Of a stretch of DNA of 11,378 nucleotides, positions 7,244-11,378 are shown in pieces. How positions within the stretch are numbered: position 1 is the first letter of the stretch; each line of letters begins with the position of its first letter. The stretch comes from Rhodospirillaceae bacterium (lineage in GTDB: Bacteria > Pseudomonadota > Alphaproteobacteria > UBA8366 > GCA-2717185): assembly GCA_018660965.1 (NCBI GenBank), contig JABJJH010000491.1, forward strand, positions 1 through 11,378, in the 5' to 3' direction. A model generated the notes under the pieces. It saw only the letters and a list, made by a program, of their open reading frames with translations, did no database searches and was not told where the DNA came from. Made by a program: the position numbers and the translations under genes.

Positions 7244-7808
7244 CAAAATTAAATGAAATGATGGTGCGGGGTTTATCGGACACGTTCATGGGCGCGTAAT
7301 GGTCCAGGAAGCTCGGGAAAATCAAAATGTCGCCTTCCTTTATGTCGGGGGCGAACGCCACCGGAAGCTTGATGTTGCGGGCCCTGTAGAGGTCGATTTG
7401 CAGGCGGTTTGGGTTCGCAAACACCGTTCCCCTGTGTTCTGCAGGATCGAATTCAAGATAATACACAATGGAAAATAAGCTTGGCCAATGGTTATGGACC
7501 CCATGGAAGGAATGGGTCTCATAGCGTTGAAACCAGATTTGACCGAAATCGAGTTGTTTGGCGCCGACCATTCCCATGAAGTCTTCTACGTTAGGCTTAA
7601 CAGAATCGATGACTTCGTCTTTATACTTCCGGGCCTTGGGCTCATCGCCAAACATATAGTCGGAATAGACCCGCTCGTTGCCGCTTGGATTGTAGCTTCT
7701 GGGGTCTTGCTTTAATTTTTCGATTTCCCGGAGCACGGATTCTTTCGTTTCCGCATGGGCGGCCACCGGACTCAGGTAAATCGGTAAATCGAAGATTTTA
7801 TGCAGCAT
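7230..7808 (-). CDS. Putative 2OG-Fe(II) oxygenase, stand-alone
   Basis: A 192-residue protein from the ATG at 7808. The opening MLHKIFDLPIYLSP is typical of putative 2OG-Fe(II) oxygenases of the TIGR02466 type. Motifs (numbered from this start) are FGQIWFQRY (88-96), HGVHNHWPSLFSIVYYLEF (102-120), GDILIFPSFLDHYAP (159-173) and RTIISFNFDL (181-190). His105 and/or His107 and distal His170 are candidate iron ligands, and Arg181 is the candidate 2-oxoglutarate ligand. The HNH-x5-S-x3-Y spacing matches the HIH-x5-S-x3-Y of the TPR-oxygenase at 2033-3634, so the two are of the same subtype. An ATG at 7853 would add 15 residues (MGFGFTHHW...), but the family start and neighbouring spacing favour 7808; neither has a strong Shine-Dalgarno. 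It is likely to hydroxylate a peptide or small molecule; the substrate is unknown. It lies 90 bases downstream of the VWA/GATase-like gene and 113 upstream of the sulfotransferase gene, all on one strand. Confidence 0.8.
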   Translation of the reverse strand: MLHKIFDLPIYLSPVAAHAETKESVLREIEKLKQDPRSYNPSGNERVYSDYMFGDEPKARKYKDEVIDSVKPNVEDFMGMVGAKQLDFGQIWFQRYETHSFHGVHNHWPSLFSIVYYLEFDPAEHRGTVFANPNRLQIDLYRARNIKLPVAFAPDIKEGDILIFPSFLDHYAPMNVSDKPRTIISFNFDLTG

Positions 7809-7898
7809 ATTTGAACTCAATGTTTCCCAATGATGAGTAAATCCGAATCCCATCGTATCCGATGGCTGCGCCGCCGGGAAGTCCGGCGTGAATTGGCG

Positions 7899-9986
7899 TT
7901 AATCGCCCTCACGGCGCCAAGCCACGGCGACGCCGCCAAGCGCCAGAAGCAGCACCAGGATGGCTGGCAACAATGAAATGCTGTGGACGCCGGTGACGAT
8001 GTAATCGCCATTGGCGACGAGCCCGACCCAATTCCGCCCATGCGCGGCGCGGTCGTTGGCGACCCGGCGTAATTTGGGGGGGGAGGTCTCGCCATCCGGG
8101 GACAGCCAGATCAACCCGCCGCCGGTCGCTTTTGTGACGGGTTTCATGGGCCGGTCGGTAGCGCGGATGTCCGCGAATTCCAGGGAATTCAACGATCCTG
8201 ACGCCGCCATGACGGTTCGGTCCCCATCGGAGATTTCGTACAGGCCGGTTTCGGCGGCGGGTATTTCGACGCCCCATTCACCGTCGCGGCGCGCGGTCAG
8301 GGTCAGGGTTCGGGTCTGCCCGTCCGGCGCCTGCACCGTGACGCTTTTGTTGTCGCCGTCAATGTTTCGCCGGACAATTTCCAGCGTGTCGCCCTGCACC
8401 TTCGCCCTTAGGTCGTTTTCCTCCAGCTCGGGTTCCTTCATCAGCCAATGGGCGAGGCGACGAAGCAATTCGGCTTGCGGACCACCGCCTTCGTATCCCC
8501 GCGCCCACAGCCAGATATGATCGCTGTTCAATTGCGCGACCCGGCCCTTGCCAACGCGATCCAGAATAAGCAGCGGCTTGTCGTCCAGTCCCGCCATGAT
8601 TACGCGCCCCCGGGTCGCGGCGGTGTCCACCTGACGGAACCAGCGGCCCCAATTCGGTTTGCCCAAATTCTGATTAGAGGACGGTTTCGGGGCCAATCCC
8701 GATGTAACGGGGTGTCGCCGACCGATCGCCGTGACCGATGGTGTGAATGGTTTTAAATGAATGTCGCCCGTGGGTTCGCCCGGCAACACCGCGCCCAACG
8801 GGCTTCGGTAAACACTGAACGGACCGGCGTAGGCGGGGCCCACTGCCTCCAGCAATGCGCCGCCCTCGTTTATATAATCGACGACGTTCTTGAAATAGCT
8901 GGGTGGCAAGACCCCCCGACGGCGATAGCGGTCCAGTATCACCAGATCGAAGTCGCCAATGCGAATCTCGAAAAGTTCCCGTATCGGGAAAGAAATCAGG
9001 GACAGTTCGTTGATCGGCGTGCCGTCTTGTTTTTCCGGTGGGCGCAGGATGGTGAAATGAATCAAATCGACGGAAGGGTCCGATTTCAGAAGGTTTCGCC
9101 AGGTTCGTTCTCCGGCGTGCGGTTCGCCGGATATAAGCAAAACCATGAGCCGGTCGCGGACGCCATTGACGGAAATGATCGCGTTGTTGTTCCGGACGCT
9201 TAACTCGTTCGGGGCCGCGTCAATGGAGAGCTCGAACATTGTGGCGCCAGCATGCTCCAGCGTGAACGGCGCCTGGAAATCGACGCCGACAGGGGCCGAT
9301 ACTATTTCAGGTTCACCGCCGTCGCGCTGGATTGTCAAACGGGCGCGTCCGCCCGACTGGGTGGAATCCTCGATGCGAAGGGTCATTTCCAACGGCTTGC
9401 CGACGATGCCGAAAAGGGGTGATTTTTGAACGACCAAGCGACGGTCGTATTCATGGGGCCGTCCGGTCAGAAGCGTATGGATCGGTCCCGCGACAGCGCC
9501 TAAATCCTGGGGGACATCGTGGATTTGCCCATCGGTGACGAGGATCGCGCCGGCGAAACGGCGTTTGGGAATATCCCGCATCGCGTGGGCCAAATCGGCG
9601 AAGATGGTGGTCCCCTTTTCCGCGTCGGAAACGCCTTTATGCCGGACGCGCACAACGCGCAGGTCGAGCGATTCCTTGAACGCCGCGGCCTGGGTGAGAA
9701 TGGCGTCATGCGTGGTTTTCAACGCCGCAAGCCGGTCGCCGTTTTGTTGGCTGGGCGTTTCGTCGAGGACGATGACGCCAATATCCTTCAACGCGTCGCG
9801 TTGTTCTTCGACCAGCGCCGGATTCAACAAGGCCAGAACCAGAACCACTGAGGCGACCAATCGCCACGACCATCCCCGCGCCCGCGCGCGTATGCCAATT
9901 ACGGCGCACATTAGCGCCGCGGCGCCAAGGGCTAGAACAAGCGGCCAAGGAACCAGCGGCGCGAAGACGATGCCTGTCCAATTCAT
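7899..9986 (-). CDS. Membrane protein with VWA-like and glutamine amidotransferase-like domains
   Basis: A protein of 695 residues. Two N-terminal membrane helices (about 16-33 and 43-57) are followed by a VWA-like domain. VIVLDETPSQ (71-80) gives a DxTxS variant of the MIDAS metal site, and AILVTDGQ (147-154) supplies the later TDG motif. After a beta-rich region (about 185-275) comes a class-I glutamine-amidotransferase-like fold: RLMVLLISG (279-287), FDLVILDRY (346-354) and YINEGGALLEAVGP (371-384). No nucleophile cysteine is visible at the expected elbow, so amidotransferase activity is unlikely. The segment GKGRVAQLNSDHIWLWARG (480-498) is characteristic of this group. A third helix (about 671-690) lies just before the C-terminus. 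Its ATG is three bases after the stop of the DUF4159 gene, so the two are translationally coupled. Proteins of this type accompany MoxR, DUF58 and BatA-like genes in alphaproteobacteria. The role is unknown; envelope stress or complex assembly is only suggested by that context. Confidence 0.85.
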   Translation of the reverse strand: MNWTGIVFAPLVPWPLVLALGAAALMCAVIGIRARARGWSWRLVASVVLVLALLNPALVEEQRDALKDIGVIVLDETPSQQNGDRLAALKTTHDAILTQAAAFKESLDLRVVRVRHKGVSDAEKGTTIFADLAHAMRDIPKRRFAGAILVTDGQIHDVPQDLGAVAGPIHTLLTGRPHEYDRRLVVQKSPLFGIVGKPLEMTLRIEDSTQSGGRARLTIQRDGGEPEIVSAPVGVDFQAPFTLEHAGATMFELSIDAAPNELSVRNNNAIISVNGVRDRLMVLLISGEPHAGERTWRNLLKSDPSVDLIHFTILRPPEKQDGTPINELSLISFPIRELFEIRIGDFDLVILDRYRRRGVLPPSYFKNVVDYINEGGALLEAVGPAYAGPFSVYRSPLGAVLPGEPTGDIHLKPFTPSVTAIGRRHPVTSGLAPKPSSNQNLGKPNWGRWFRQVDTAATRGRVIMAGLDDKPLLILDRVGKGRVAQLNSDHIWLWARGYEGGGPQAELLRRLAHWLMKEPELEENDLRAKVQGDTLEIVRRNIDGDNKSVTVQAPDGQTRTLTLTARRDGEWGVEIPAAETGLYEISDGDRTVMAASGSLNSLEFADIRATDRPMKPVTKATGGGLIWLSPDGETSPPKLRRVANDRAAHGRNWVGLVANGDYIVTGVHSISLLPAILVLLLALGGVAVAWRREGD

Positions 9987-9989
9987 CGT

Positions 9990-11378
9990 CTATTGCCCCA
10001 ACCGTTCCAGGATGGCGGGGACATGGACCTGATCCGATTTGTAGTTGCCGGTCAACATATACATCACAAGATTGATGCCGAACCGATAGGCCATTTCCCG
10101 TTGCTGTTCGCCGCCGGGCACCACGGGATGGGTGCGCTGACCCGTTGGGTCCATTGCCCAGGCGGCGGCCCAGTCGTTGCTGCCAACAATGATGCCGGAG
10201 ACGCCGTCGTTCATCCGTTCGCCGGGACGCTCCACCCAGAGCCGGCCACCGGCCCAGCGGCCCGGAAATTCCTGCATCAGATAAAAGGCCTTGGTCAGGA
10301 TATGATCCGGTGGGACCGGAACCATCGGCGGTATGTCCAATCCCCCGGTCAAATTGCGCAGGTTTCGACCCATTTCACCCGCGAAACCACCACCGTAAAC
10401 CTGGTTGCGCAAATCGAAGAATATAGTGCCCCCACTCGCCACGTATTGGTTCAAGCGCTGGATCGCCTTCTGGGATGGACGGCGTTGGGTCGTGGTGATG
10501 GGCCAATAGATCATGGGGTAGAACGCCAATTCGTCGGTTTCCAGATTGACGCCGACCGCAAGAACCTCTTCGACGGTCGTGCGCCGGTCCAGAATAACAC
10601 TCAATCCCGTTAAGCCGTCGCGGCTGATTTTGTCTACGCCCGGGTCGCCGGTTAACACGAAGGCGATGCTTGTGCGGATCGCGGCCTTCACCGTTTCATC
10701 GGCCTGCGCCGGCTTGATCGCGCCTGTTGCGCCGACATCGGCGCCAACGATGGCGCAGGCGAGGAGCGCCGCCGTCACGCGTCGCCATGGCCAGGACGGC
10801 GTCAGCCCCCGCAGCGCCAGCGTTATGAAGGCGTCGGCGATCAACAAGATAAAGGCCGACACCAGAAACCAGGGCTTAAGGTCGACCTCACGCTCTTGCG
10901 CATAAGCCTCGCCGGCGACGCCCTGGGGCAGGGGGCCCATCGGTTTGATGGTGAGTCGAGGCCCTAGATTAATGGCGCGCCGGGTCGTCTCAAACCCATA
11001 GAGGCCGGGTGGATGCGCGGGGCCGATATCGACGTCCCCGTGACTGGAAATGGCTTTCGCCGTGGACGTTGGTTTGGCCGTTCGACCGAACCCATCCAGG
11101 ATCTCGATCGGGGGCAGGGGACGTTCCTGCCGACCAAGGCCGCCGACGCCTTCGCTCATGGCGACGATTCGTTTAAGCATGTTCACGAAAAGACCGGAAA
11201 GCGGAAGCGTCGTCCAGGCGGCGTTGGATGTCGTGTGGACCAAAACGAGCCAGCCTTCGCCCAACCGCGACGCCGTCACCAGGGGTGTGCCGTCGCTAAG
11301 GCGCGCCCAGGTTTTGTCGTTCAAATCCAGTGTCGGTTGCGCCAGAACCTGCTTCGATACGGTGACGTCGGCGGGGAC
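9990..11378 (-). CDS. BatA/DUF4159 membrane protein, N-terminus outside the window
   Basis: The 462 C-terminal residues are visible; the frame stays open to the right edge, so this is a partial gene and no start is assigned. Visible parts include the region GLFVNMLKRIVAMSEG (about 62-77), seen in BatA-DUF4159 fusions, two membrane helices (about 170-189 and 201-218), and a DUF4159 domain (about 231-448) with the hallmark DGVSGIIVGSNDWAAAWA (391-408) and a GGTIFFDLRNQ strand. DUF4159 resembles a glutamine-amidotransferase-like fold of unknown activity. The N-terminal aerotolerance-regulator (BatA) part would be just beyond the window. The stop TAG is separated by three bases from the next gene's ATG, which indicates an operon. 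In related genomes such genes follow a MoxR AAA+ ATPase and a DUF58 protein; these are expected to the right but cannot be seen. Confidence 0.88.
   Translation of the reverse strand, partial: VPADVTVSKQVLAQPTLDLNDKTWARLSDGTPLVTASRLGEGWLVLVHTTSNAAWTTLPLSGLFVNMLKRIVAMSEGVGGLGRQERPLPPIEILDGFGRTAKPTSTAKAISSHGDVDIGPAHPPGLYGFETTRRAINLGPRLTIKPMGPLPQGVAGEAYAQEREVDLKPWFLVSAFILLIADAFITLALRGLTPSWPWRRVTAALLACAIVGADVGATGAIKPAQADETVKAAIRTSIAFVLTGDPGVDKISRDGLTGLSVILDRRTTVEEVLAVGVNLETDELAFYPMIYWPITTTQRRPSQKAIQRLNQYVASGGTIFFDLRNQVYGGGFAGEMGRNLRNLTGGLDIPPMVPVPPDHILTKAFYLMQEFPGRWAGGRLWVERPGERMNDGVSGIIVGSNDWAAAWAMDPTGQRTHPVVPGGEQQREMAYRFGINLVMYMLTGNYKSDQVHVPAILERLGQ

Noticed and set aside
7850..7888. Small inverted repeats CCATCG/CGATGG (7850-7865) and CGCCGG/CCGGCG (7872-7888) after the VWA/GATase-like gene
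   Set aside because: Six-base stems with no T-run following; too weak to call a terminator in GC-rich DNA.
9990..11324. DUF4159 gene starting inside the window at 11324
   Set aside because: The codon there is TTG, the frame stays open to the right edge, and the family is much longer at its N-terminus, so the gene is partial.

Overview
The window looks like chromosomal DNA from an alphaproteobacterium, probably a Rhodospirillales-like marine or soil lineage. The evidence is a moderately high GC content in most genes, an alphaproteobacterial-type porin with a short coiled coil before the barrel, a TPR-sulfotransferase of a type common in that group, and the BatA/DUF4159 plus VWA/GATase-like membrane protein pair typical of alphaproteobacteria. 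No tRNA, rRNA, CRISPR array, transposase or phage integrase was seen.

Layout from left to right. (1) 99-1852, minus strand: an acyl-CoA dehydrogenase-fold enzyme followed 38-68 bp downstream by a DUF454 (YbaN-type) membrane protein. The enzyme lacks the usual catalytic glutamate and resembles 3-sulfinopropanoyl-CoA desulfinases. (2) 1853-2032: a divergent promoter region. (3) 2033-3634, plus strand: a TPR protein with a C-terminal 2OG-Fe(II) oxygenase-like domain. (4) 3635-3862: a non-coding stretch with a plausible sigma-70 promoter. (5) 3863-5267, plus strand: a general porin and a 58-residue lipoprotein that ordinary ORF length cut-offs would miss, closed by a near-perfect UUCG hairpin terminator at 5283-5313. 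(6) 5398-7116, minus strand: a TPR-sulfotransferase starting at a GTG. (7) 7230-7808, minus strand: a stand-alone 2OG-Fe(II) oxygenase-like protein. (8) 7899-11378, minus strand: a membrane protein with VWA-like and glutamine-amidotransferase-like domains, preceded three bases upstream by a BatA/DUF4159 protein that runs off the right edge. Bases 1-98 and 5314-5397 hold no gene I can support.

The DUF4159 pair is an operon, probably the end of a MoxR/DUF58/BatA-type cluster whose first genes lie beyond the window. The oxygenase-like gene and the TPR-sulfotransferase follow it on the same strand. They are clearly more AT-rich than both flanks (sampled lines about 33-48% GC against about 60-68%), so they may be a later insertion. 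Two oxygenases of the same subtype and a sulfotransferase within 6 kb suggest a small set of tailoring enzymes (hydroxylation plus sulfation of an unknown peptide or glycan). This is inference from domain content only. The most checkable unusual points are the active site of the acyl-CoA dehydrogenase homologue and the low-GC tailoring block.
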